A stretch of DNA of 64,000 bases. It comes from Deltaproteobacteria bacterium. Lineage in GTDB: Bacteria; Bdellovibrionota; Bdellovibrionia; Bdellovibrionales; Bdellovibrionaceae. The stretch is taken from assembly GCA_017302835.1 (NCBI GenBank), contig JAFLCC010000006.1, positions 1 to 64,000 on the forward strand. The letters are read 5' to 3'. Under the pieces are notes generated by a model that saw nothing but the letters and a program-made list of their open reading frames with translations, was not told the origin of the DNA and searched no databases. Each line of letters opens with the position of its first letter. Within the stretch, counting starts at the first letter, position 1. This document shows, one piece after another, positions 8,102 to 16,075 of the stretch. The position numbers and the translations under genes are program-made.

Positions 8102-8556
8102 AATTGAGGAAATTCTTTTGCCGCTACCTTCGGCAATTCCGCAAATGACATTGACCACGCCTTTTCAAACCACTGACGAGCTTCGTCCCATTCTGAACCT
8201 TCACCCCAACCCGTATGGATCAATTGAACATCAGTGAAAGTATCTCTTTTTGCAAACGTCACCATGACGTTGGTGAATGGTCGGCGTGTATTCATAAATT
8301 GGTTGTATTGCTGAGGCCCCTTCCATTCGAAGTTGATGAATGAGCCGTCTTGTACAGCCAGAACTTTACAGCCAATGGTGCTATCATTTTCTCGGTCATC
8401 GGGTTTCCAAAATAATTCGTACTTGCCGCCAACAGTCGGCTCAACGTCCGCTGCTGCCGTTAGCCAAGATTCGAGGTATTTGTTTTGAGTAAAAAGTTGG
8501 AACGCCTCTGTTGGAGTGCATTTGAGGCTCACTTTTTGATTTATTATTTTATCCAT
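8008..8556 (-). CDS. SRPBCC / AHSA1-type protein
   Basis: Protein of 182 aa of the START-like superfamily (activator of Hsp90 ATPase homolog 1-like). The opening IINQKVSLKCTPTEAFQLFT, the PTVGGKYELFWKPDD block and the HTGWGEGSEWDEARQWFEKAW block near the C-terminus are typical. The ribosome site AAGGAG precedes the ATG. Such proteins usually end near residue 150. Here the frame reads on for about 30 residues into the transposase-like fragment, so the natural C-terminus was probably replaced. The ligand or function is unknown. Base use is less AT-biased than the kinase operon, suggesting a different origin. Confidence 0.7.
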   Translation of the reverse strand: MDKIINQKVSLKCTPTEAFQLFTQNKYLESWLTAAADVEPTVGGKYELFWKPDDRENDSTIGCKVLAVQDGSFINFEWKGPQQYNQFMNTRRPFTNVMVTFAKRDTFTDVQLIHTGWGEGSEWDEARQWFEKAWSMSFAELPKVAAKEFPQFYNLLNTKIWRGLLMYIPTLYFSSPGIISSR

Positions 8557-8740
8557 ATATAACTCCTTCGGTTAGTTCCCTATCCGTGGGAGTTTGAGCA
8601 GGATCAAAAGTTCAACAAAATTGTAATTGGCGTTCACAGGCAAATTTATATCGTACTTGGTTGCTTAGAGGCAATGTAATTAATGTCAATTTAATCAGGG
8701 CCTTGATGGCGGCTTAAAGCTGCTCATACCTGCGGTATTT

Positions 8741-8798
8741 GTACCCGAATTGTACCCAGAATGTACCCGCAATTTGTACCCAGCTTCGGGTACAAATT
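8741..8798. repeat. Phased GTACCC array with inverted repeat
   Basis: GTACCC occurs at 8741, 8752, 8763 and 8776, and its complement GGGTAC at 8788, so successive copies are 11, 11, 13 and 12 bp apart, close to one DNA turn. The last two form a perfect inverted repeat, AATTTGTACCC - 6 nt - GGGTACAAATT (8771-8798). This looks like a multi-site operator. It lies between the SRPBCC gene start and the 3' end of the antirepressor remnant. Confidence 0.5.
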
Positions 8799-8807
8799 CA
8801 TCCGCAT

Positions 8808-9651
8808 CTAATCTTTCCTGCTCTTAATGGTTTTGATTTTCCTTTTTTCTGGCAAGTAATTCTCAGAAGAAGAGATTGGGCGGCCTAATTCTTTCTCAGT
8901 GTCTTTTCTAGCTTTACCAGCAACAGACCCACCACGGCTTGCAACTTTTTTGATTTTTTCAAAGGTATCTGGTTTTTCTTGCTATGCGAGTTCAGTGGTC
9001 ACTCGTTCACCTAGCATTGTGAAAAGCAGTTCTAGATCATTCATGTAATCTCTTAAATTTTCTCACTTTAGACCTTTGAGCTGTTTATATTGACTGGGTG
9101 TCATTCAAAAAGTGGCTCTTGAGATTTCTGAAGTTAAAATCGCAAAATCTTTTGAGGCACTGATACCACGATCCTTCCACTCGTCGATTAAGTTTTGCCG
9201 AATGGCAATACCGCGAAGCCTTTTGTCAATCCAATCTTTCGGGTAACCCTTTTGTTCGTAGAGACTTTTCATCCGTTCTTGTGCCAACTCGGGATTTTCA
9301 ATCTCGTCAAGGCGCTCGCTGCCAACTTGAGCCAGCCAACGCTTAAAGGGCTCTGCTTTGGGGGAGGGGATGGATTGAATGATACGAAGAATTGTGTCTG
9401 TCGCAGCACAATCAGTTTCATATTTTTTACCATCTGTGGATTCTAAGCTTCAGTTGTACGATTTTTTCGTACAACTCATAAAAGCCTTCTTTATCAGCTA
9501 GTTGTGACTTTAAGTCAGACCAGTATCGCCTTGGATTAGTGATTTCAGTTAGTTCGGCTACTATATCAATTACTGAAAAATACCACTTTTTTTCTGACTC
9601 AATCCATTTTGATCTAACCTGTTTTTTTTCAAAGAGTTTAATGTTGCTCAT
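8808..9651 (-). pseudogene. Decayed Bro-N phage antirepressor-like gene
   Basis: The conceptual product matches the common Bro-N antirepressor / DinD-like family. The N-terminal part is readable from ATG at 9651 (LFEKKQVRSKW, YFSVIDIVAELTE, NPRRYWSDLK, LYEKIVQLKL). A +1 frameshift follows at about 9440-9450, after which the family sequence resumes (STDGKKYETDC, PSPKAEPFKRWLA, IENPELAQERM, YPKDWIDKRLRGIAIR, FAILTSEISRATF). Three in-frame stops follow: TGA at 9105-9107, one after GLK, and one after TTELA. The readable tail (NDLELLFTMLGE, SRGGSVAGKARKD) ends at TAG 8808-8810. It is clearly dead and probably a relic of the element that built the island. Confidence 0.85.
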
Positions 9652-9660
9652 ACAAAAATC

Positions 9661-10473
9661 CTATTTTGGTTCTGATTCGCAGATTGAGCTATCGGGAGTT
9701 CCACTGACATAGATATTTAAAACGTCTAGAACAGTAAATGGCTGGATGTATTTTTGAATATCAAATGCCCCAGCAAACAACAAACTAAACGGAACAGCTT
9801 CGTTATTTGGGAAAACTATTTTATCATATCTCTTGGGCCAGTCTGTGAGTGAGGCATAACTAACTTTAGGATCAGTTGTATTTAAGGTTTTCCAGGTTCC
9901 TGAAACTTTTATTCCAACAATATGGTGCCCACCTTCAGCCCATCGATCCATTACTTTTCCAGCTCGACCTTTACAGGCACTTTTAAATCCATTTTCACTC
10001 ATTAGAAATACAAATTTCATGGAATCTGGCGAATAACCTGCGACAAGGGCCAATTCAATAAATGCTTTAGCAAAGTCGTCGCAGCCAAATATAATATTTT
10101 TTTCGATTATATGTTTACTAGAGCGACAAAATGGAAGGTCTTGGGGGAATTTATCACCACAAATTGAGACTCCATACTTAGCTTCTTCGAAGTGCCCTTC
10201 GTAATATTTTTCTTTGTAACGAGAGAAATCAGAACTCATTTGATCTTGGAGTTTGTTTTTTTGTTCTTCGACATATTCAGGTTTGCAGCTTTTGCAAAGG
10301 TTGGAATCATAAAAAACATATCGGAGCATGGTTGGGTTTATTCGACTTTGTTTTAAACGAGCAAATACCTGGTCAACTATAGTTTGAACTTCTTGATCTG
10401 AGGTAAATTCTTTTGCTTGTAAAAATTGGGCGAACAGAAAAGAAATGGCAGCGACTAATATCTTTAACTTCAT
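9661..10473 (-). CDS. Secreted transglutaminase-like protein
   Basis: Protein of 270 aa with a signal peptide (MKLKILVAAISFLFAQFLQA). A transglutaminase-type core is visible: Cys131 in FGCDDFAKAFIELALVAGYSP, His183/His184 in GGHHIVGIKVSGTW and Asp201 in TLNTTDPKV, the expected Cys-His-Asp order and spacing. Several further cysteines (60, 63, 105, 116, 167) suggest disulfides after export. A good ribosome site (AAGGGAG) precedes the ATG. It probably acts on peptides or proteins in the periplasm or outside, as a protease or cross-linker. It is the last gene before the right island border and stands alone. Confidence 0.7.
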   Translation of the reverse strand: MKLKILVAAISFLFAQFLQAKEFTSDQEVQTIVDQVFARLKQSRINPTMLRYVFYDSNLCKSCKPEYVEEQKNKLQDQMSSDFSRYKEKYYEGHFEEAKYGVSICGDKFPQDLPFCRSSKHIIEKNIIFGCDDFAKAFIELALVAGYSPDSMKFVFLMSENGFKSACKGRAGKVMDRWAEGGHHIVGIKVSGTWKTLNTTDPKVSYASLTDWPKRYDKIVFPNNEAVPFSLLFAGAFDIQKYIQPFTVLDVLNIYVSGTPDSSICESEPK

Positions 10474-10483
10474 AATGCTCCCT

Positions 10484-10506
10484 TGGGTTCGAATCCCCTT
10501 AGGCAG
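10484..10506 (+). other. tRNA-like T-arm/acceptor fragment
   Basis: The stretch has GGGTTCGAATCCCC followed by TTAGGCA, resembling a tRNA T-loop and 3' acceptor strand, but without CCA, with an imperfect T-stem and with no tRNA body upstream. It sits between the transglutaminase-like gene and tRNA-Glu and supplies that gene's ribosome site on the other strand. It may be the relic of another tRNA-targeted insertion. Confidence 0.3.
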
Positions 10507-10576
10507 AAAAGGATGTCATTGAACTCGATAATCTCACATTATTATTTGATTTATTAAAATTGTAAAGAGTAAAACA

Positions 10577-10626
10577 AAATTGGCGTCCCCTACGAGATTC
10601 GAACTCGTGTCTGCTCCGTGAAAGGG
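10577..10626 (-). repeat. Right attachment-site copy inside tRNA-Glu
   Basis: Identical over 50 bases to 1698-1747. Because it is part of the intact tRNA-Glu gene, this is the proximal att copy, with the tRNA regenerated by integration. The two copies bound an 8.9 kb segment. Confidence 0.85.
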
Positions 10627-10656
10627 AGCCGTCCTAGGCCTCTAGACGAAGGGGAC
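10581..10656 (-). tRNA. tRNA-Glu (TTC)
   Basis: Complete 76-nt cloverleaf on the minus strand. The acceptor is GTCCCCT pairing with AGGGGAC, the anticodon loop reads CTTTCAC with anticodon TTC, the T-loop is GTTCGAATC, and CCA is encoded (10581-10583). Its 3' part is duplicated at 1698-1747. The tRNA is the integration target of the island to its left. Confidence 0.95.
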
Positions 10657-10733
10657 CTTTGATCATCTAAAAGAAAGTCTAGAATAAAATTTCCTTTAGA
10701 AATCGAGTGGCATTTTGAGTTTCTGAAGAAAAA

Positions 10734-10809
10734 TGGTGGCTCGCGATGGATTCGAACCATCGACCCCTTCATTAAAAGTGAAGTGCTCTACCAGCTGAGC
10801 TAGCGAACC
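10734..10809 (-). tRNA. tRNA-Lys (TTT)
   Basis: Complete 76-nt cloverleaf on the minus strand. The acceptor is GGTTCGC with GCGAGCC, the D-loop is AGCTCAGCTGGTAGAGC, the anticodon loop is CTTTTAA with anticodon TTT, the T-arm is TGGTTCGAATCCATC, and CCA is encoded. It lies 77 bp upstream of tRNA-Glu in the same direction, so the two are probably co-transcribed. Confidence 0.95.
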
Positions 10810-10911
10810 ATTGTGGGTCAGAAACACAAGAGGTCACAATTTGATTTAAAAGAACTTTTTAGTCAATAAGATTTTTTTAAAATGATGATTTTTTAAAAAA
10901 AATTTTGTTGC

Positions 10912-12210
10912 TTACGTATTAAACAAAGGTTTAACCCAAAGAGTTTGTTCTCTGCCTGGGCCGACAGAAATCACATCGATGGGTGAGCTTAAATTATTCG
11001 AAATAAAATCAATATAGCTTGTAGCATTTCGAGGCAAATCTTTAAGCTGAGTCACTTTTGAAATGTCTTCTTTCCAGCCTGGTAGATACTCGATAACGGG
11101 TTCAGCTTGCTCTAATTCATAGGGAGATGGTGGTAATTCCGTGATCGTTTCGTCACCTAATTTGTAAGCGGTGCATACTCCAATTCTATCGTGGCCAGAT
11201 AAAATATCCAATTTCATCAAAGCCGTATTAGTGATTCCATTAACTCGGATGGCATATCGAAGGGCCACAAGATCTAACCACCCGCATCTTCTGGCGCGAC
11301 CAGTGGTCGAACCAAATTCATGACCATCCGTTTGGATTTTTTGCCCAACTTCATTTTTTAATTCTGTAGGAAAAGGGCCCGAGCCCACTCGCGTGGTGTA
11401 AGCTTTAAAAACACCAATGACATTTTTGATTTGCGTTGGTCCAATACCTGCGCCAATGCATGCAGATCCAGAGATTGTTGAAGAAGAGGTCACAAAGGGG
11501 TAGGTACCATGTAAAATATCTAGCATGGTGCCTTGGGCTCCTTCAAAAAGGACTCGTTTGTTACTTTTCAACATTTTATTTACCATCAATGAGGTATCTT
11601 TTAGACGGTAGGGCTTTAAGTCTTCAGCAACTTGTAGTAACAGGGAGTAGAGTTCAGCAGCATTAAACTCAGTGCCTTGATATAAATTTTTAATTAGGAA
11701 ATTTTTCTCTTTTAATACAAACTCTAACTTATCTAATAGAGTTTTTGGATTGTAAAGATCACCAAATAAAATGGCTCGTCTTGCAGCTCGGTCCTCATAG
11801 GCAGGACCTATTCCTTTACCTGTGGTGCCGATTTTATCATCAGAAAGAGCGGTTTCGCGGGATTGGTCTAGGGCTTTGTGGTAGGGAAGCAGGACTGTGG
11901 ATAAATCTGAAATTGCCAATTGTTTTGGATTTTGCAGAAAGCCATTGCTCTTGAGTTTATTAATTTCATCTCGTAAGCCAAAAACATCAATAACAACTCC
12001 AGCCGTGATCACACATTGTGTTTCTGGTCTTAGGATCCCGGAGGGAATTAAATGCAATACGGTTTTAGTTCCTTTGACGACAAGGGTGTGGCCGGCATTA
12101 GCGCCACCCTGGTACCTCACGACCATGTCAGCGTTTTCAGAGAAGACGTCGATTAATTTACCTTTTCCTTCATCACCCCATTGAGCTCCAATAACAACAA
12201 TTCCTGACAT
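10912..12210 (-). CDS. purA: Adenylosuccinate synthetase
   Basis: Catalyses the GTP-dependent joining of IMP and aspartate, the first committed step to AMP. It is full length at 432 aa. The N-terminal loop QWGDEGKGK carries catalytic Asp13 and His41 lies in NAGHTLV, the same positions as in E. coli PurA. Other signature blocks are GIGPAYEDRAARR, FEGAQGTMLDI and the C-terminal SVGPGREQTL. A ribosome site (AAGGA) precedes the ATG. It lies 68 bp downstream of the SerA-like gene on the same strand and upstream of tRNA-Lys and tRNA-Glu. Confidence 0.97.
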   Translation of the reverse strand: MSGIVVIGAQWGDEGKGKLIDVFSENADMVVRYQGGANAGHTLVVKGTKTVLHLIPSGILRPETQCVITAGVVIDVFGLRDEINKLKSNGFLQNPKQLAISDLSTVLLPYHKALDQSRETALSDDKIGTTGKGIGPAYEDRAARRAILFGDLYNPKTLLDKLEFVLKEKNFLIKNLYQGTEFNAAELYSLLLQVAEDLKPYRLKDTSLMVNKMLKSNKRVLFEGAQGTMLDILHGTYPFVTSSSTISGSACIGAGIGPTQIKNVIGVFKAYTTRVGSGPFPTELKNEVGQKIQTDGHEFGSTTGRARRCGWLDLVALRYAIRVNGITNTALMKLDILSGHDRIGVCTAYKLGDETITELPPSPYELEQAEPVIEYLPGWKEDISKVTQLKDLPRNATSYIDFISNNLSSPIDVISVGPGREQTLWVKPLFNT

Positions 12211-12278
12211 TTGATTTCCTTTTTTAAGAAAGAAAATTAATAGTATAAATCCAAAAATTAATCACTAAGTTTCTCGGG

Positions 12279-13268
12279 TTAATCAAATCTAAAATGAGAA
12301 GCTCCGTGCCATGGTGCTTTTGGAGGCAAGGTATCTTGGGTGGAGCCATCAATAAAAAACTGAAGGATCTTATGAGTAGCTTCCTGAGAGGCTTTAAAAA
12401 AGGCTTCTTCCGTAAAGGCTCCAATATGAGGAGTTAATAAAACATCAGTATAGTTTAATAACTTAGAGGATCGACTAAGAGGTTCCTTTTCAAAAACGTC
12501 AAGAGCAAGTCCCTTGATTATTTTTTTATCAAGAGCCCAAATGAGAGCCTCCTCATCAATCACGCTGCCCCTTGAAGTATTTATCAAAATCACTTCGCGA
12601 TGAATGGACTGAAATTGATTTTTACCAAGCATTTTATAAGTTTCCTGAGTCTTGGGAACATGAAAACTGATAACATCAGAGAGCTTAAGCAATTCTTCAA
12701 AACTGACTCGGCGGGCACCATTGGAGGAAAAAACATCATCAGATAAAAAAGGATCATAGGAAATAACATTCATTTTAAAAGCCTGAGCCAGTTCACTCAC
12801 TCTGGATCCAATTCTTCCAAGGCCAACGATTCCCCAGGTTTTTTGAGAGAGTTCAATGCCTAGGTGATTTTCTTGTCGCCAAGAGCCTTCTTTTAACGAA
12901 CGATGAGCGCTATTTATTTTTTGAGCACAGCTTAAAAGCAAGCCCAGAGTTAGTTGGGCCGTGGATTCGCGGTTAGCATTGGGAGTGTGCATGACCGTAA
13001 TACCCCATTTTTGGGTGGCGTCGAGATCGATATGATCAAAACCGCTAGTCGCCGTAATAATCACTTGAAGGTTCTTTGCTTTCTTTAGTATTTCTTCATT
13101 GATGGGCGTTGTTGATCGAATGAGAAGTCCATGTGTTTGGCCTAACAAATCTGAAGAAAATAAAGAATGTGGTTCCACTTTGTGTAGTTTTATCTGGGGT
13201 TGTCTTTCTAGGAACAAAAGACTTTCTAAAGAAAATCGATCGGTCACCACTATTTTTTTTTGACCCAT
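12279..13268 (-). CDS. D-3-phosphoglycerate dehydrogenase-like 2-hydroxyacid dehydrogenase
   Basis: NAD-dependent D-2-hydroxyacid dehydrogenase of 329 aa, the short SerA type without an ACT domain. The NAD-binding loop is VGLGRIGSRV near 148-157. The catalytic Arg lies in LINTSRGSVIDEEAL, the Glu in DVFEKEPL and the His in LTPHIGAFTEEAF. It starts three bases after the class V aminotransferase stop, so the two form an operon. Together they could make serine from 3-phosphoglycerate (SerA step plus transamination). Other hydroxyacid substrates cannot be excluded. Confidence 0.85.
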   Translation of the reverse strand: MGQKKIVVTDRFSLESLLFLERQPQIKLHKVEPHSLFSSDLLGQTHGLLIRSTTPINEEILKKAKNLQVIITATSGFDHIDLDATQKWGITVMHTPNANRESTAQLTLGLLLSCAQKINSAHRSLKEGSWRQENHLGIELSQKTWGIVGLGRIGSRVSELAQAFKMNVISYDPFLSDDVFSSNGARRVSFEELLKLSDVISFHVPKTQETYKMLGKNQFQSIHREVILINTSRGSVIDEEALIWALDKKIIKGLALDVFEKEPLSRSSKLLNYTDVLLTPHIGAFTEEAFFKASQEATHKILQFFIDGSTQDTLPPKAPWHGASHFRFD

Positions 13269-13271
13269 TTT

Positions 13272-14420
13272 CTAATTTTCCTTTAACCATTGATTTAGTT
13301 TGTTGGAATATAATTTTTGATCGAAGGGAGCCTTATAATGGTGCTTAGAGAGGACTTCGTAAAGGGCCTCTGACAAATTCAGCAACTCATGATCTTGGAT
13401 GTATCCCATATGACCAATACGCAGAATTTTTCCTTTAGCTTGATCTTGACCACCCATGACCGTGATTTGAAAGTCTTTCTCAAGTTCGGCTCGGACTAGT
13501 TGTCCATCAATCCCCGGCGGTAAGCACATGGCGGTGAGGGAGGGTGAAGGTGTTTGGGCATAGGATTTGAGACCAAGGAGTTGAATCATATATAAAGTAA
13601 ATTCAGAACGTCTTTTGTTCTCATTAAACTGAGTTGTCAGACCCTTCTTCTCGATTTCTGTTAAAACAAAATTGAGGGCTTTGATCAGGCTGACATTGGA
13701 GCTAAAAAAAGTCTCACCGGTTTCATTGGCTTTTTTTTCTTTGCGAATATCAAAATAAAATCTAGGAATTTTAGCTGTATCAAATCGTTTTTGTGCTTTC
13801 TTTGAAAAAGCAATAAAGCTCATGCCCGTGGGAAGCATAAAAGCTTTTTGAGAGCCTCCCACGAGGCCATCAATATGCCACTCATCTAGGGGAAGGGGTA
13901 AGGCCCCCAATGCCGTGATGCCATCAACCAATAGAAGGGTGTCAGGATGCTCAGAAATGAGTTCCCCCAAACCTTGAATTGGATGCAAAACACCGGTAGA
14001 AGTTTCACAAGCCTGAGTCAGAACCGCCGCATATTTTTTTTGTGATAATTTTTCTTTTATGGAAGAGGTACGGAAAGCTTCTCCCCACGGAATAAGAAGT
14101 TCATCTGTTTTCAAGCCAAAGGAACTGGCCATTTGAGACCAGCGTTCACCAAATTTTCCAGAAACAATACATAAAACAGAATCTCCGGGAGACAAGGTAT
14201 TTACAAGAAGAGCTTCCATTCCACCTGAGCCTGTAGAAGTGAGGAGGTAGGTCGGTTCTTGAGTTTGGAAAATGAATTTCATTTTTTTAAGAACTTGCGC
14301 TAGAATTTTATCAAATTCAGGAGTTCTGTGGTGTATCATTGGCTCGGAAAGAATCTTTCGAACTTCAGGATGAAGGTTTACAGGGCCTGGTGCCATCAGT
14401 GAGTAATCAAATTTTTTCAT
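13272..14420 (-). CDS. Class V aminotransferase (serine-pyruvate/alanine-glyoxylate type)
   Basis: PLP-dependent transaminase of 382 aa. The N-terminal MAPGPVNLHPEVRKIL and HHRTPEF are typical of the alanine-glyoxylate / serine-pyruvate group (also annotated as soluble hydrogenase small subunit). The TGSGGMEA loop binds PLP phosphate, DGITALGALP holds the Asp that contacts the ring, and Lys192 in VGGSQKAFMLPTG is the Schiff-base lysine. It is first in an operon with the SerA-like dehydrogenase, which suggests that it supplies the amination step in serine formation or interconverts serine and glycine. It is divergent from lptE with a 49 bp gap. Confidence 0.85.
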   Translation of the reverse strand: MKKFDYSLMAPGPVNLHPEVRKILSEPMIHHRTPEFDKILAQVLKKMKFIFQTQEPTYLLTSTGSGGMEALLVNTLSPGDSVLCIVSGKFGERWSQMASSFGLKTDELLIPWGEAFRTSSIKEKLSQKKYAAVLTQACETSTGVLHPIQGLGELISEHPDTLLLVDGITALGALPLPLDEWHIDGLVGGSQKAFMLPTGMSFIAFSKKAQKRFDTAKIPRFYFDIRKEKKANETGETFFSSNVSLIKALNFVLTEIEKKGLTTQFNENKRRSEFTLYMIQLLGLKSYAQTPSPSLTAMCLPPGIDGQLVRAELEKDFQITVMGGQDQAKGKILRIGHMGYIQDHELLNLSEALYEVLSKHHYKAPFDQKLYSNKLNQWLKEN

Positions 14421-14469
14421 AGTTAGTTTCTGCTTGATATTGAAAGTTTATTAAGATTATCTTAGGCCA

Positions 14470-15057
14470 ATGAGAGCTCAACTTCAACTTTGTCTTTGTC
14501 TATTGCTTTTCTTAACGGGCTGTGGCTATAAGGTGGGACAAAAATTCAGATCCCTTCCCGGCGGGTATCAAAAAATTTCCATCCCAGTCATAAAAAATAA
14601 ATCCTTTGAGCCAGGGGCTGAGGCTATCTTTATTCAGGCCTTAAAAGAAGAGTTTTTGCGATCTACAGTTTTAAAAGTGGTTTCTGACTCAGAGGCACAG
14701 GTTCGGTTAGAAGGGGAGATTGAATCAATAAGAAATATCCCCTCAGAATCGGGAAAAAAAGCCGAAGAAAACACCAATGCCAATAGCACAAATTACTTAC
14801 CACGGGGAACCGTATTGGCAACCTCCTATGATCTGACGATGGTTATTAATTTGAGATTAAAAAAGATTTCAAACCAAAAGATTTTATGGGAATCTCAATA
14901 TACCTCAACTAGAACCTATAAAGCTTCTCAGGTCACCATTGCAGGAGTAAACTCTGTGAACCCCATTTATAATCAATCAGCAAAAAAAATGATTTTGGAA
15001 GTTCTTTCTTATGATTTGAGCAATCAAATTCATAATAATTTAACCGAGAATTTTTAA
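14470..15057 (+). CDS. lptE: LPS-assembly lipoprotein LptE
   Basis: Outer-membrane lipoprotein of 195 aa. Its signal peptide ends in LFLTGCGYKVG, with the lipobox cysteine at about residue 18 followed by the GYxxG typical of LptE/RlpB. The body has VPVI-like KISIPVIKNKSFEPGAE and a C-terminal region predicted as alternating strand and helix. LptE plugs the LptD barrel and delivers LPS to the surface. Its stop overlaps the holA start by one base (TAATG), the lptE-holA order seen in many Gram-negatives, which supports the call. Confidence 0.85.
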   Translation: MRAQLQLCLCLLLFLTGCGYKVGQKFRSLPGGYQKISIPVIKNKSFEPGAEAIFIQALKEEFLRSTVLKVVSDSEAQVRLEGEIESIRNIPSESGKKAEENTNANSTNYLPRGTVLATSYDLTMVINLRLKKISNQKILWESQYTSTRTYKASQVTIAGVNSVNPIYNQSAKKMILEVLSYDLSNQIHNNLTENF

Positions 15058-16046
15058 TGGATCCTATCGTCTTTCAAAAGTTTTATTCTGAGGTTACCGA
15101 TAAAAAATTTAGAAACTTTTATTTTCTTTACGGAGATGAAGAGTATTTAATCGAAAGATCTTATAAATATCTCAGTGACTCTTTGCTGCCATTGGAGTGT
15201 AGGGATTTCAATTTTCATGTCTATTACCCTGAAGAGGTCAAAGCTGAAAATATTTTAGATACCTATGAAATGTATCCCATGATGTCTGCACGAAGAGTGA
15301 TGGTTTTTAAAAATGTGGGATTGTTCGGTGACACCCAAAATAGTGTCTTGCAAGAAATATTTGCGAAGCCAAATGAACTAGTCACAGCGATTTTTCTTGG
15401 CCCCTTTCTCGACAAAAAGAAAAAAGTATTTAAAATTTTAAATACTCAGGCCGAAGCTATTGAGTTTAAAAAACCCTACGACAACCAAGTTCCCTACTGG
15501 ATAAAACATTTAGGAACGGAATTAGGATTGGAAATAGATCAGGAGGCTATCCATCAAATTCATGAATTCATGGGTGGCGATCTTCGAAATATTGCTAACG
15601 AGCTAGCTAAAATTAAAGACTTTGTTTTTCCGAAAAATCAAGTTTCCCTCAAAAACATTCTCGAACTTCTGACGATGTCGTCACAGGATAATAGTTTTTT
15701 GATGGTTGAAAAGTGGATTAACGGTGACGAAGCGACGAGACTCAAAATAACGGAAATGGTTATCGATAGCGGAGAAAGTGAGTTGGGATTTCTTCAGCTA
15801 TTGGCGCGTCATTTAAGAATTCTCAATCAGATTAAGAGAGGGCAACAGTCTCAACTCAGCAAAGATCAACTGAGTAAAAAGAATGGGATTCCCATTTTTT
15901 TTGTTGATAAGTATGTCCTTCAGTCACGACATTGGTCTGACTCTAGCATTTCCAAAGTCCTGTCATCTTTGGCAAAGGTAGAGTTAGATTTAAAGAAGAA
16001 CCCATCTCTTAAAAAGGCCATTTTAAATTTTTTTAGTTTCTTTTAG
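15057..16046 (+). CDS. holA: DNA polymerase III subunit delta
   Basis: Clamp-loader delta subunit, which opens the sliding clamp. It is full length at 329 aa. The opening NFYFLYGDEEYLIERSYKYL is characteristic, followed by MYPMMSARRVMVFKNVG, the central MGGDLRNIANELAKIKDF and the C-terminal LLARHLRILNQIKRG and LKKNPSLKKAILNFF blocks of the family. It is translationally coupled to lptE. A PilZ gene follows after 29 bp on the same strand. Confidence 0.93.
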   Translation: MDPIVFQKFYSEVTDKKFRNFYFLYGDEEYLIERSYKYLSDSLLPLECRDFNFHVYYPEEVKAENILDTYEMYPMMSARRVMVFKNVGLFGDTQNSVLQEIFAKPNELVTAIFLGPFLDKKKKVFKILNTQAEAIEFKKPYDNQVPYWIKHLGTELGLEIDQEAIHQIHEFMGGDLRNIANELAKIKDFVFPKNQVSLKNILELLTMSSQDNSFLMVEKWINGDEATRLKITEMVIDSGESELGFLQLLARHLRILNQIKRGQQSQLSKDQLSKKNGIPIFFVDKYVLQSRHWSDSSISKVLSSLAKVELDLKKNPSLKKAILNFFSFF

Positions 16047-16075
16047 TTTTTTTCTATTTTGTCGATAAGAGTGAC

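Noticed and set aside
8741-8798. Possible small CRISPR array
   Set aside because: The repeat unit is only six bases with 5-7 bp gaps, and no cas gene is nearby. It looks like an operator-type array.
9195-9446. 83-codon plus-strand open frame
   Set aside because: It overlaps the antirepressor pseudogene in antisense, and only the minus-strand reading matches a family.
11436-12184. Several open frames on the plus strand opposite purA
   Set aside because: They lie antisense to a full-length, well-conserved purA and show no protein-like motifs.
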